NCBI GenBank assembly: GCA_029785235.1
Contig: JAFMAA010000032.1
Location: 1-10,742 of the forward strand
Length of the DNA: 10,742 nt
Origin: Nitrososphaerota archaeon
GTDB lineage: Archaea > Thermoproteota > Nitrososphaeria > Nitrososphaerales > UBA183
Reading direction: 5' to 3'
The translations under genes were made by a program, and so were the position numbers. Under the pieces are notes generated by a model. That model was not told where the DNA came from. It searched no databases and saw nothing but the letters and a program-made list of their open reading frames with translations. Below, one piece after another: positions 1 to 5,251 of the stretch. Every line of letters starts with the position of its first letter. The stretch's first letter is position 1.

Positions 1-77
1 GGTGGCCCGAAGGGCCGGGGTGAATTACCCGAGCGCAGCGAGGGCGAGGCCCGTAGGGCCGAGTCGGGCCTCCTCCT
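1..77. repeat. Terminal direct repeat, left copy (circularisation overlap)
   Basis: These 77 bases are repeated exactly at the right end of the window (10666-10742). An exact end-to-end overlap of 77 bp, a common final k-mer size in short-read assembly, is the usual signature of a closed circle written linearly. The segment is GC-rich and full of short hairpins, and it lies in the non-coding region between the divergent gene arms. A genuine biological terminal repeat of a linear molecule is possible but less likely, because the sequence reads smoothly across the join, including an inverted repeat that spans it. Confidence 0.95.
4..74. repeat. Cluster of GC-rich hairpins at the circle junction
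   Basis: Two near-identical hairpins are visible: GGCCC-GAA-GGGCC (4-16) and GGCCC-GTA-GGGCC (48-60). In addition, TCGGGCCTCCT (64-74) is the reverse complement of AGGAGGCCCGA at 10648-10658, so once the circle is closed an 11-bp inverted repeat encloses the whole cluster. The segment between carries CGAG-type repeats. It could fold as a cruciform or as a structured RNA. No protein product is apparent, and its role as origin, resolution site or RNA is unknown. Confidence 0.7.
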
Positions 78-82
78 ATCGA

Positions 83-118
83 AGTCCGCAGGGTCTCGGG
101 AGTCCGCAGGGTCTCGGG
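83..118. repeat. Perfect tandem duplication of an 18-bp unit
   Basis: AGTCCGCAGGGTCTCGGG occurs twice head-to-tail (83-100 and 101-118) with no mismatch. It lies between the junction hairpins and the promoter of the first plus-strand gene. Two adjacent identical 18-mers could be a protein-binding iteron pair or a recent slippage duplication. Confidence 0.9.
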
Positions 119-176
119 TCTTCCCTGCCATTGGATACCGCGAGATTGTGAGCGTTCTTGAACCTGCGCCACCTTG

Positions 177-185
177 CTTAATATC
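177..185 (+). promoter_or_regulatory. TATA-like box for the 208-663 gene
   Basis: CTTAATATC is centred about 27 bp before the ATG at 208. That is the archaeal TATA-to-start spacing for a leaderless transcript, and no Shine-Dalgarno precedes this ATG. The surrounding sequence is GC-rich, so the AT-rich box stands out. Confidence 0.5.
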
Positions 186-207
186 TTGACCACTTTACAC
201 AAACTCC

Positions 208-663
208 ATGAGTACTCCACCTTCATCCGACAAAGAATCAGACTCGCAGAAGAATGCAGAGGTGATTCCTCCTCCATGGATGGCTAACGATTCACCACCG
301 CATGAAGAAGGACAGGGACAAGGTGGCGTAAGACCGCCTTCTCGTCCTCCACAGAGACAAATGACTGCTGAAGACTGGGCCAACCTGATCGCACTGGGTG
401 GACCTGTGATAAAGTTCCTTGCCGATAAGTGGGAAGGTTACGAAAAGAGGGGTTATGAAGCTGAGGCCCGGGCGCAACAACATACAATCAGGATCCTAGC
501 TGTTCTGATGGGGTTCCTAGGGGCGGTCATTGTGTTAGTGGCATGGCTAACCTATGAGGGGCGGGTGAGTGGGGATGCCTTACTTTTCCTCATCGGAACT
601 GTAGCCGGAGTGATTCTCAGTATGGTTCAAAGACACTTGTTCTCCGTTGGGTCGAATGAATAG
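208..663 (+). CDS. Small two-TM membrane protein with disordered N-terminus
   Basis: This 151-residue protein does not match a family I recognise. Residues 1-50 are rich in Pro, Ser, Gln and charged residues and are probably disordered. Residues 52-92 look like an amphipathic, charged helix containing W57 and W75. Two hydrophobic segments follow, at about 94-114 and 122-140, separated by a short loop with a few charged residues, giving a hairpin topology with the long N-terminus probably cytosolic. The ATG at 208 is chosen because a TATA-like box lies 27 bp upstream and no SD is present. It is the first gene of the plus arm, facing away from the putative origin region. Small membrane proteins of this shape occur on many plasmids as exclusion, lysis or anchoring factors, but nothing here selects among these. 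Confidence 0.7.
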   Translation: MSTPPSSDKESDSQKNAEVIPPPWMANDSPPHEEGQGQGGVRPPSRPPQRQMTAEDWANLIALGGPVIKFLADKWEGYEKRGYEAEARAQQHTIRILAVLMGFLGAVIVLVAWLTYEGRVSGDALLFLIGTVAGVILSMVQRHLFSVGSNE

Positions 664-853
664 TGTTTGCTTGTTGCTCTCCGGTGTTTGTCGTGACATC
701 GAAACTCAACTTAAACCACAGCTGGCGGGACAACTAGGTACTTTGATCCGGGCCTACCTCCCGCAAACATGAACTTTCAGGACTGACCGTGGAGCGGCAA
801 GCCTGTTAGTGGACTGCAACGGTAACTCAACAGCCATTGACGAAGAAGTTGCG

Positions 854-874
854 CACCCTGACGTTTCCATTGAG
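854..874 (-). repeat. ORB-like element (minus orientation)
   Basis: On the minus strand this reads CTCAATGGAAACGTCAGGGTG. It has the TGGAAAC core and a GGG string 4 nt downstream, resembling the archaeal Orc1/Cdc6 binding site (dyad plus G-string). It is the best match to the classical ORB layout in the window. Binding is inferred from resemblance only. Confidence 0.35.
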
Positions 875-1044
875 ATAGATTTCGCTAGATTGTCAATCGG
901 CATCTCAACGAGAAATAGCCACGCGGTCCCTCCTGACCCGCCTCCGCGAGTCTCCATTCATTCTAACAAGGGAAACACGGCATTCATCTTCATGCGTGGG
1001 CAACTAGGCCTGTAAGGCATCTTTGATTGATTGCCGAATCGGAA

Positions 1045-1080
1045 GCCTTGTGGTCAGGTGAGGTGACCTCACCGACAGGC
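1045..1080. repeat. Stable imperfect hairpin
   Basis: GGTGAGG-TGA-CCTCACC (1057-1073) is a perfect 7-bp stem with a 3-nt centre. It is extended by GTC/GAC (1053-1055 with 1074-1076, one bulged A) and, after a 4-nt internal loop, by GCCT/AGGC (1045-1048 with 1077-1080). It could be an operator dyad or an RNA hairpin. A CCCTTTTGG stretch follows at about 1085, so a terminator is possible though not typical of archaea. Confidence 0.6.
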
Positions 1081-1123
1081 CCCACCCTTTTGGCAATAGG
1101 GGGATTTTGGGCAGGGAAGGCAT

Positions 1124-1153
1124 GGCCTCTCTTTCTCTAGATTTCCACTCTGG
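1124..1153 (-). repeat. GAGTGGAAA repeat, copy A (minus), purine tail
   Basis: The minus strand reads CAGAGTGGAAA (1152-1142) followed by TCTAGAGAAAGAGAGG. The same 11-mer occurs in plus orientation at 1308-1318 and 1367-1377, and GAGTGGAAAACTAGAGCAA at 2730-2748 matches this copy at 17 of 19 positions. Its orientation is opposite to the plus copies, so the repeats face each other across the C-rich tract, an arrangement typical of Orc1-binding sites flanking an origin. Confidence 0.5.
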
Positions 1154-1210
1154 CTCAAACTTCAGCCGCGTCTTGCGCCCAATTTTGATCCTCCCGAACC
1201 CTCCTTCTTT

Positions 1211-1269
1211 CCCCCCCCTACCTTCCCCCCTAATACCCCCCTACCCCCCCACACCAACCACCACCCCCC
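1211..1269. other. C-rich tract, G-quadruplex-capable on the minus strand
   Basis: Five C-runs of 6-8 bases lie at 1211-1218, 1225-1230, 1236-1241, 1244-1250 and 1264-1269. The complementary strand therefore carries five G-runs of at least six, separated by 13, 2, 5 and 6 nt, which meets standard G-quadruplex criteria with room for several alternative folds. It sits between inverted copies of the GAGTGGAAA repeat. It could act in origin opening, as a replication pause or in control of orc1. An open frame across it encodes only low-complexity proline and is not considered a gene. Confidence 0.8.
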
Positions 1270-1307
1270 ACACCAACCATTCTAAGAATTGATGAAAAAG
1301 CAGTTCA

Positions 1308-1318
1308 CAGAGTGGAAA
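1308..1318 (+). repeat. GAGTGGAAA repeat, copy B (plus)
   Basis: CAGAGTGGAAA is an exact copy of the 11-mer at 1367-1377 and of the reverse complement at 1142-1152. A GGGAGG string follows about 20 nt downstream. If orc1 were read from ATG 1292 this would be coding. With the preferred start at 1439 it is intergenic. Confidence 0.5.
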
Positions 1319-1366
1319 GTTACAGCATTGCCCGATGGGAGGTCCACCCCCTCTCAGTCTCTCTCA

Positions 1367-1395
1367 CAGAGTGGAAAACCAAAGAGAGAGAGGGG
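1367..1395 (+). repeat. GAGTGGAAA repeat, copy C (plus), purine tail
   Basis: CAGAGTGGAAA is followed by ACCAAAGAGAGAGAGGGG. As in copy A, the core is followed by an AAAGAGAG-type purine tract ending in Gs, reminiscent of the ORB G-string, so similarity extends beyond the 11-mer. It ends about 10 bp before the putative orc1 BRE/TATA box, so a bound initiator could autoregulate orc1. Confidence 0.5.
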
Positions 1396-1403
1396 TCGGA
1401 CAG

Positions 1404-1415
1404 GAAAGTTTAAGT
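1404..1415 (+). promoter_or_regulatory. BRE/TATA-like promoter of orc1
   Basis: GAAAGTTTAAGT has a purine-rich BRE-like GAAAG directly before a TTTAAG TATA-like box centred near 1411, 28 bp before the ATG at 1439. This is the spacing of a leaderless archaeal transcript and is one reason for preferring ATG 1439 over ATG 1292, which has neither a TATA box nor an SD. Confidence 0.5.
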
Positions 1416-1438
1416 CTAATGGAATTTTGCCGGAACGC

Positions 1439-2743
1439 ATGGGGGAGGATAAACAACCATCGCTCACACCCAACACTCTCATCACGGATGACACCGTGGA
1501 AACAATCCTGGCCAAGACACTCAGTCACACAAAGTCACTCTTCATCGGACCCCGGATGGTCCTCTCCGAGATATGGACACCATCTCGTCTCGTCCACCGT
1601 GAGCAACAGGTACGTGAGCTGACGCAGGTTCTCTACCCCGCCGTCAATGGGGACCGTCCCTCCAACGTCCTCGTCTATGGCATCACTGGTACTGGGAAGA
1701 CGGCGGTGGTGACAAAAGTAGTCGAGGCCATCAAGAAGAAGGCCAAGCCCACGGCGAAAGTGGAGACCCTCTACGTGAGTTGCAAAGAGGCCAAAAGCTC
1801 CTATGGAGTCATGCGCGAGCTTGTCAACACCCTCAGGGATCCCACACAGAAGCGCATCGGCCAGAAGCTTGGCACTCACATACTGTTCAGCGAGTTCAAG
1901 CGGAGTGTCAAAGCACAGGCTGGACTCCTCCTGGTTGTCTTGGATGAGATAGACCTGCTCGTGAAGGAGTCGGGGGACGACATCCTGTACTTCCTCTACG
2001 AGCTGAACGTTCAACGTCGGCAAGGGGGAGTCTGCATCATCGGAGTGTCAAATGATCTCAAGTTCGAGCAATACCTGACCGCTCGTGTCCAGAGCCGTCT
2101 GGGGGAACAGCACGTGCTCTTCCATCGTTACACTCAGCCTCAGCTGGCGGATATCTTGAGGGACCGGGCCAAGGTCGCCCTAGCTCCTCGAGCTTTGGAA
2201 GACGGCATCATTGAGTATTGTGCCGCCTACGCTGCGCAACATCACGGAGATGCCAGGAGGGCCATCACCCTGTTCCGTAACGCTGTTCAGCTGGCGGAGA
2301 AGGAAGGTGCAAAGCAGGTCATCACCGACCATGTGCAACGCGCCAAGGGAGAGATTGAAATAGATCTCGTGGCGCAGACGGTGAAGGCCTTCCCCTTCCA
2401 TCAGAAGCTTGTCTTCTGGACCATACTTGCCCTGCACAAACGGAGCAGGGCCCCGGTCTCGACAGGATCCGTCTATGAGAGCTACAGCAACCTGTGCGAC
2501 AAGGTGGCTGCGGAGCCGGCCACGCACCGGAGTGTTTCCAACTATCTCGCTGAGCTGGAGACCATGGGCGTGGTCGACGCGCACATAGTCCACCGGGGAG
2601 CTGGAGGAAGGACGAAAGAAATAAGTCCCACCGTGCCGGTGGAATCAACGATGAAGGTCATTGAGGAGTCTGAACACCGGTTCCAGAAGGATGGCGAGTT
2701 CAAGGAGCCTACACAGAAAAGCCTTGACGGAGTGGAAAACTAG
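1439..2743 (+). CDS. orc1/cdc6: Orc1/Cdc6 replication initiator AAA+ ATPase
   Basis: This is the archaeal initiator that binds origin recognition boxes and loads the MCM helicase. From ATG 1439 it is 434 aa. Visible motifs are Walker A GITGTGKT (81-88), Walker B LLLVVLDEID (164-173), sensor 1 SND (205-207) and sensor 2 GDARRA (271-276). A C-terminal winged helix (about 340-420) with SNYLAELETMGVV follows. The segment before Walker A, with LVHREQQVREL, matches the family. The frame is open to ATG 1292 (483 aa) and to TTG 1289. I prefer 1439 because of the TATA box 28 bp upstream, the usual family length near 400 aa, the low-complexity basic extra N-terminus, and the ORB-like repeats inside the extra segment. 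As the only replication initiator present, it probably drives plasmid replication and may repress itself through the repeats upstream. Confidence 0.93.
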   Translation: MGEDKQPSLTPNTLITDDTVETILAKTLSHTKSLFIGPRMVLSEIWTPSRLVHREQQVRELTQVLYPAVNGDRPSNVLVYGITGTGKTAVVTKVVEAIKKKAKPTAKVETLYVSCKEAKSSYGVMRELVNTLRDPTQKRIGQKLGTHILFSEFKRSVKAQAGLLLVVLDEIDLLVKESGDDILYFLYELNVQRRQGGVCIIGVSNDLKFEQYLTARVQSRLGEQHVLFHRYTQPQLADILRDRAKVALAPRALEDGIIEYCAAYAAQHHGDARRAITLFRNAVQLAEKEGAKQVITDHVQRAKGEIEIDLVAQTVKAFPFHQKLVFWTILALHKRSRAPVSTGSVYESYSNLCDKVAAEPATHRSVSNYLAELETMGVVDAHIVHRGAGGRTKEISPTVPVESTMKVIEESEHRFQKDGEFKEPTQKSLDGVEN

Positions 2744-2748
2744 AGCAA
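2730..2748 (+). repeat. GAGTGGAAA repeat, copy D, at the orc1 3' end
   Basis: GAGTGGAAAACTAGAGCAA matches the minus-strand copy A in 17 of 19 positions. It spans the orc1 stop codon and ends on the first base of the next gene's ATG. The longer segment 2731-2750 also matches 1311-1330 at 16 of 20 positions. It may be a further initiator-binding site or a trace of duplication. Confidence 0.4.
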
Positions 2749-3275
2749 TGCACGGCGAGAGAAGCCCACGGAGTTTGGTTAACCTTCTTGTAGATATCAT
2801 AGACATTTTCAATGAAGCATTGGTCGCCGTCTTCGGAATCTTCATGGTCTTCCTAAAGCGCGCAGTCGATGGGATCCTTCCCCCAGCTAGGGTCGCTACC
2901 ACCGTGTCAGCTGCGTTGGGGATAGGCCTCTTCTTCTACGTCCACATCACCGGCGACATTCCCAACACTCTCATTTCACTCACTCCGGGGCGCACTGGTG
3001 ACTATCTCCAGGCGTCGACCACAGTATTCCTTCCCATTGTCACTGGAGCCTTCCATCTCGCCGAGGACGCTTGGGCTACGGGCCTGTTCTTCGGCGCACT
3101 GTTGGGATTGATTGGTGGTCTGTTGATCGCTTTGGCACCGGCGAAGCGACGCAAGCACATGCGGAAGGTAGTCCGTGAAGCCCTCCGGCTCTTCAAGATG
3201 ATGTGGAGCGCGGGATGGTTCAAGTCCACAGTTCGTGCAATGTCCTTGGAGGTGTTCACCACCCATGCAAGTTGA
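2748..3275 (+). CDS. Multi-TM membrane protein downstream of orc1
   Basis: This 175-residue protein is not one I recognise. Hydrophobic segments lie at about 24-37, 50-66, 92-104 (weaker) and 112-130, so three or four membrane passes are likely. The C-terminal 45 residues are strongly basic (AKRRKHMRKVVREALR from 132) and probably cytosolic, able to contact nucleic acid or phospholipid headgroups. ATG 2748 is four bases after the orc1 stop, suggesting translation by reinitiation in an orc1 operon. The frame is open upstream to TTG 2661 and ATG 2691 inside orc1, but those starts lack an SD. Co-transcription with the initiator hints at membrane tethering of replication or copy control, but this is inference from position only. 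Confidence 0.65.
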   Translation: MHGERSPRSLVNLLVDIIDIFNEALVAVFGIFMVFLKRAVDGILPPARVATTVSAALGIGLFFYVHITGDIPNTLISLTPGRTGDYLQASTTVFLPIVTGAFHLAEDAWATGLFFGALLGLIGGLLIALAPAKRRKHMRKVVREALRLFKMMWSAGWFKSTVRAMSLEVFTTHAS

Positions 3276-3388
3276 GACCCTCCCAATGGTTCCCCCGGTC
3301 CCCCTCCTTTCTCTCACCTGTCCCGTTTTAGAGGTCTCCCTCAAAAAAACCATCACGGAAACAGCCCGTACACGCATCCTGAGAGGGC

Positions 3389-3411
3389 GGGTAGGGGTCC
3401 AGCACCTACCC
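3389..3411. repeat. Hairpin in the leader of the RHH gene
   Basis: GGGTAGG (3389-3395) and CCTACCC (3405-3411) form a perfect 7-bp stem around a 9-nt loop. It lies between the membrane-protein gene and the heptad array. It could end upstream transcription, attenuate the RHH transcript or serve as an operator. Confidence 0.5.
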
Positions 3412-3423
3412 TTCTCACGGAGT

Positions 3424-3480
3424 TATCAACTCATTATCAACCGCTGTCAACCGGCTGACAATCACTATCAACTCTTGATA
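3424..3480 (+). promoter_or_regulatory. Helically phased TATCAAC heptad array (operator/centromere-like)
   Basis: Heptads start at 3424 TATCAAC, 3435 TATCAAC, 3445 TGTCAAC, 3456 TGACAAT and 3466 TATCAAC, spaced 11, 10, 11 and 10 bp, or one per helical turn. The last forms a dyad, TATCAA-CTC-TTGATA (3466-3480), with an inverted copy. The array ends 17 bp before the start of a ribbon-helix-helix gene. Plasmid RHH proteins such as the omega repressor bind arrays of 7-bp heptads (WATCACW) with very similar sequence, so this is probably the binding array of the 3498-3971 product. Confidence 0.7.
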
Positions 3481-3483
3481 GTT

Positions 3484-3490
3484 GGAGGTG
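3484..3490 (+). promoter_or_regulatory. Strong Shine-Dalgarno of the RHH gene
   Basis: GGAGGTG ends 7 nt before ATG 3498 and is complementary to the archaeal 16S 3' end. It fixes the start codon and shows that this gene is translated from a leadered mRNA, unlike the leaderless candidates at 208 and 1439. Confidence 0.75.
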
Positions 3491-3497
3491 CCAACTG

Positions 3498-3971
3498 ATG
3501 GATCCTGCAACCCCCGCGCCAGCAGCTGCTCCGGGCCCAGCTGGAGGACCTCGCCCCCTTCCAGCTCACCACAAGCAGACGATGTCCTTCGCCCTCAAGC
3601 CCGAACTTATCGAGGCGCTCAAGAAACGCTCGGGCAGTCACAGTGAGTACGTCGAGGAGATTCTCGAGCGCGAGTTGTTAGCCGCTAACAACTCCGCTGA
3701 CAGCACTATCAATCCGCCTGTCAACGACTATCAACCCACTAACAACTCACCGACCGAGCTGGTCCCGACCGTGGAAGTTGTGCGCGACAACCAGGTTGAA
3801 GACGAGCTCCGGGCCCGGGTGCGCAGCTTGGAGGACGAGCTCACCCGTCTTCACCAAGTCCTGGCGCGGGAACAGACCATCACGCATGATATCCAAGACA
3901 AGTTGGCCCTCCCTCCCCCTACCCCCCCTCCTACGGAGAGGAAACACCCCTGGTGGAGGTTCTGGGGATGA
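3498..3971 (+). CDS. Ribbon-helix-helix DNA-binding protein with coiled coil
   Basis: This 157-residue protein has a Pro/Ala-rich N-terminal tail (1-25). An RHH-like (CopG/Arc fold) segment follows at 28-60, with strand TMSFALK, helix PELIEALKKRS and helix SEYVEEILEREL. Then come an Asn/Pro-rich linker (62-90), a predicted coiled coil (about 97-137, heptads of Leu/Val with charged residues), a proline stretch and an aromatic C-terminus PWWRFWG. The strong SD fixes the start. Phased heptads lie directly upstream and again inside its linker codons. RHH dimers with such sites usually act as plasmid copy-number repressors or as segregation proteins that load a ParA. No ParA is encoded here, so autorepression or copy control is the simpler guess. 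Its stop overlaps the methyltransferase start (ATGA), so the two are translationally coupled. Confidence 0.8.
   Translation: MDPATPAPAAAPGPAGGPRPLPAHHKQTMSFALKPELIEALKKRSGSHSEYVEEILERELLAANNSADSTINPPVNDYQPTNNSPTELVPTVEVVRDNQVEDELRARVRSLEDELTRLHQVLAREQTITHDIQDKLALPPPTPPPTERKHPWWRFWG
3673..3746 (+). promoter_or_regulatory. Second phased heptad array, inside the RHH coding sequence
   Basis: A perfect dyad AGTTGTTAG-CCG-CTAACAACT (3673-3693) is followed by heptads at 3686 TAACAAC, 3698 TGACAGC, 3707 TATCAAT, 3719 TGTCAAC, 3729 TATCAAC and 3740 TAACAAC, spaced 12, 9, 12, 10 and 11 bp. These encode the Asn-rich linker (about residues 60-83), where amino-acid constraint is low. The same heptad family and spacing occur upstream of the gene at 3424-3480. 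This looks like a binding array built into a tolerant part of the gene. Confidence 0.6.
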
Positions 3972-5251
3972 GCACCGTTCACACCATTCGACAAACTCCT
4001 CAACATTCTTATAGACGGAAGAAAACAGCGGGGAACGTTAGGTCACCACCCATGACAAATGAAGACACAGCCCCCCAAGTCCAGAAGGTTCTTCGAGGAG
4101 AGACTTCCCACGCTCTGCTTCACGGAGACGCTCAACTATTTCTGGATACCATCCCAGCAAACTCCATTGAATGTGTGATCACATCTCCGCCCTACTGGCA
4201 ACAGCGAGAGTACGAAGTAGGACCAGAGTACTCAGCAGCCCTCATAGGAAAGGAAGAGGATTCCGAGGTCTACGTAGAACGCCTCAAGGGGGTATTCAGT
4301 AAGGTCAGACGGGCGCTCAAGTCCGACGGGTCTCTTTGGCTAAACATAGGTGACAAGTACAGTGTCAAGAACCTCATGGGCATGCCTTGGCGTGTCGCCC
4401 TGTCTCTACAGAGAGATGGTTGGATCCTCCGCAATGATGTCATATGGGAGAAGTTGAAGGGCACTGAGAGTGTCAAGAATCGACTACGCCACGTCTACGA
4501 GCACATTTTTCACTTCGTGAAAGCTGATGATTACTACTACGACGCAGACGCCATTCGAATTGCGCCGAGGGGCAAACCCACCATGCTCAATGGAAACATG
4601 GTCTCTGCCACTGGTGTCAGCGGACGGCGATACCGGCAACAGATTCAGGGTTCAGACAAGCTCTCTGAGGAAGAGAAGAGAAGTGCTTTCGACGCCTTGG
4701 ACAAGACTCTATCCGAAATGCGTGAAGGGAAAATTGTCGACTTTCGTATGACAATCCGAGGGCAACAACGCACCCTTCACAGTAACAGCAGCTCCGTAAG
4801 CGGTCGGGCCAAGGAGCTGGAGAAGAGGGGTTACTTCATTCTGAAAAGTTCGTCAAAAGGGTTCGTACCGAGTGACATATGGCGTATAGTTCCAGAGGAC
4901 GAAGTTCGTAAGGGTAACAACCACTACGCCGTCTTCCCAAGAGAGTTGCTAAGGGTTCCAATACTCGCCACGTCTAGACCTGGTGGTGTCATACTCGACC
5001 CCTTTGTCGGTCAAGGTAGCACTGTGATAGCGGCCTTGGAGCATGGCCGAAGGGCCATTGGAATTGATGTGAGCACTGACTATCTAAACATTGCAAGAGC
5101 CCAACTCCGTTCCTTTCCTAGACCACTGGAGCACTACCACCCACAGCCCATCTGCACAGAGATTGATACAATGCTACCTATTGTGGCCTCTACATCGGGC
5201 TTGACCGTTCCATCTTCCTTGAAATGTTCGCGCGGAAATCCGCCTCAGTGA
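3968..5251 (+). CDS. Beta-class DNA amino-methyltransferase (N4-cytosine or N6-adenine)
   Basis: This 427-aa enzyme is expected to transfer a methyl group from S-adenosylmethionine to an exocyclic amine of a base. The catalytic motif TSPPYW (72-77) precedes the SAM-binding motif DPFVGQGST (344-352), the beta-class order, with a long intervening target-recognition region. TSPPYW is common in N4-cytosine enzymes, but the base cannot be settled from sequence. ATG 3968 overlaps the RHH stop as ATGA and has a GGAGGT SD at 3955-3960. The GTG at 3953 and the ATG at 4052 are alternatives. It converges with the NotI-like endonuclease, overlapping its 3' end by 62 bp, which marks them as a restriction-modification pair. 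By eye its codons are more AT-rich than those of the ATPase arm, suggesting acquisition as a module. Confidence 0.92.
   Translation: MSTVHTIRQTPQHSYRRKKTAGNVRSPPMTNEDTAPQVQKVLRGETSHALLHGDAQLFLDTIPANSIECVITSPPYWQQREYEVGPEYSAALIGKEEDSEVYVERLKGVFSKVRRALKSDGSLWLNIGDKYSVKNLMGMPWRVALSLQRDGWILRNDVIWEKLKGTESVKNRLRHVYEHIFHFVKADDYYYDADAIRIAPRGKPTMLNGNMVSATGVSGRRYRQQIQGSDKLSEEEKRSAFDALDKTLSEMREGKIVDFRMTIRGQQRTLHSNSSSVSGRAKELEKRGYFILKSSSKGFVPSDIWRIVPEDEVRKGNNHYAVFPRELLRVPILATSRPGGVILDPFVGQGSTVIAALEHGRRAIGIDVSTDYLNIARAQLRSFPRPLEHYHPQPICTEIDTMLPIVASTSGLTVPSSLKCSRGNPPQ

Larger units (their letters stand above)
664..1438. other. Gene-free region upstream of orc1, candidate replication origin
   Basis: No convincing gene fills these 775 bases. 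A 68-codon open frame (GTG 809 to 1015) has no SD, promoter or recognisable domain. Repeats sharing a TGGAAA core (854-874 minus, 1124-1153 minus, 1308-1318 plus, 1367-1395 plus) flank a C-rich tract, and a stable hairpin lies at 1045-1080. In archaea, origins often sit beside orc1/cdc6 and carry inverted Origin Recognition Box elements with a TGGAAAC core and a G-string. That similarity, together with the adjacent orc1, suggests an origin. There is no obvious AT-rich unwinding element, which is a weakness; 664-1060 is the least GC-rich part by eye. Confidence 0.45.

Noticed and set aside
809..1015. 68-codon open frame starting with GTG in the region upstream of orc1
   Set aside because: It has no SD or promoter, no recognisable domain and mixed codon use, and it contains the best ORB-like element. 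Kept as non-coding, though a small gene cannot be excluded.
664..1100. tRNA or box C/D RNA gene
   Set aside because: I found no cloverleaf with a T-loop GTTC motif and no paired C and D boxes. Only the hairpin at 1045-1080 is supported.
1107..1292. 61-codon proline-rich frame ending at TGATG with ATG 1292
   Set aside because: The protein is a direct read-out of the C-rich tract, starts at TTG, and has no SD. The stop/start overlap is probably chance.
3235..3498. 87-codon frame running into the RHH start (TGATG)
   Set aside because: It overlaps the membrane-protein gene's end and translates the hairpin and heptad array. The strong SD belongs to the RHH gene, so this is judged a shadow.
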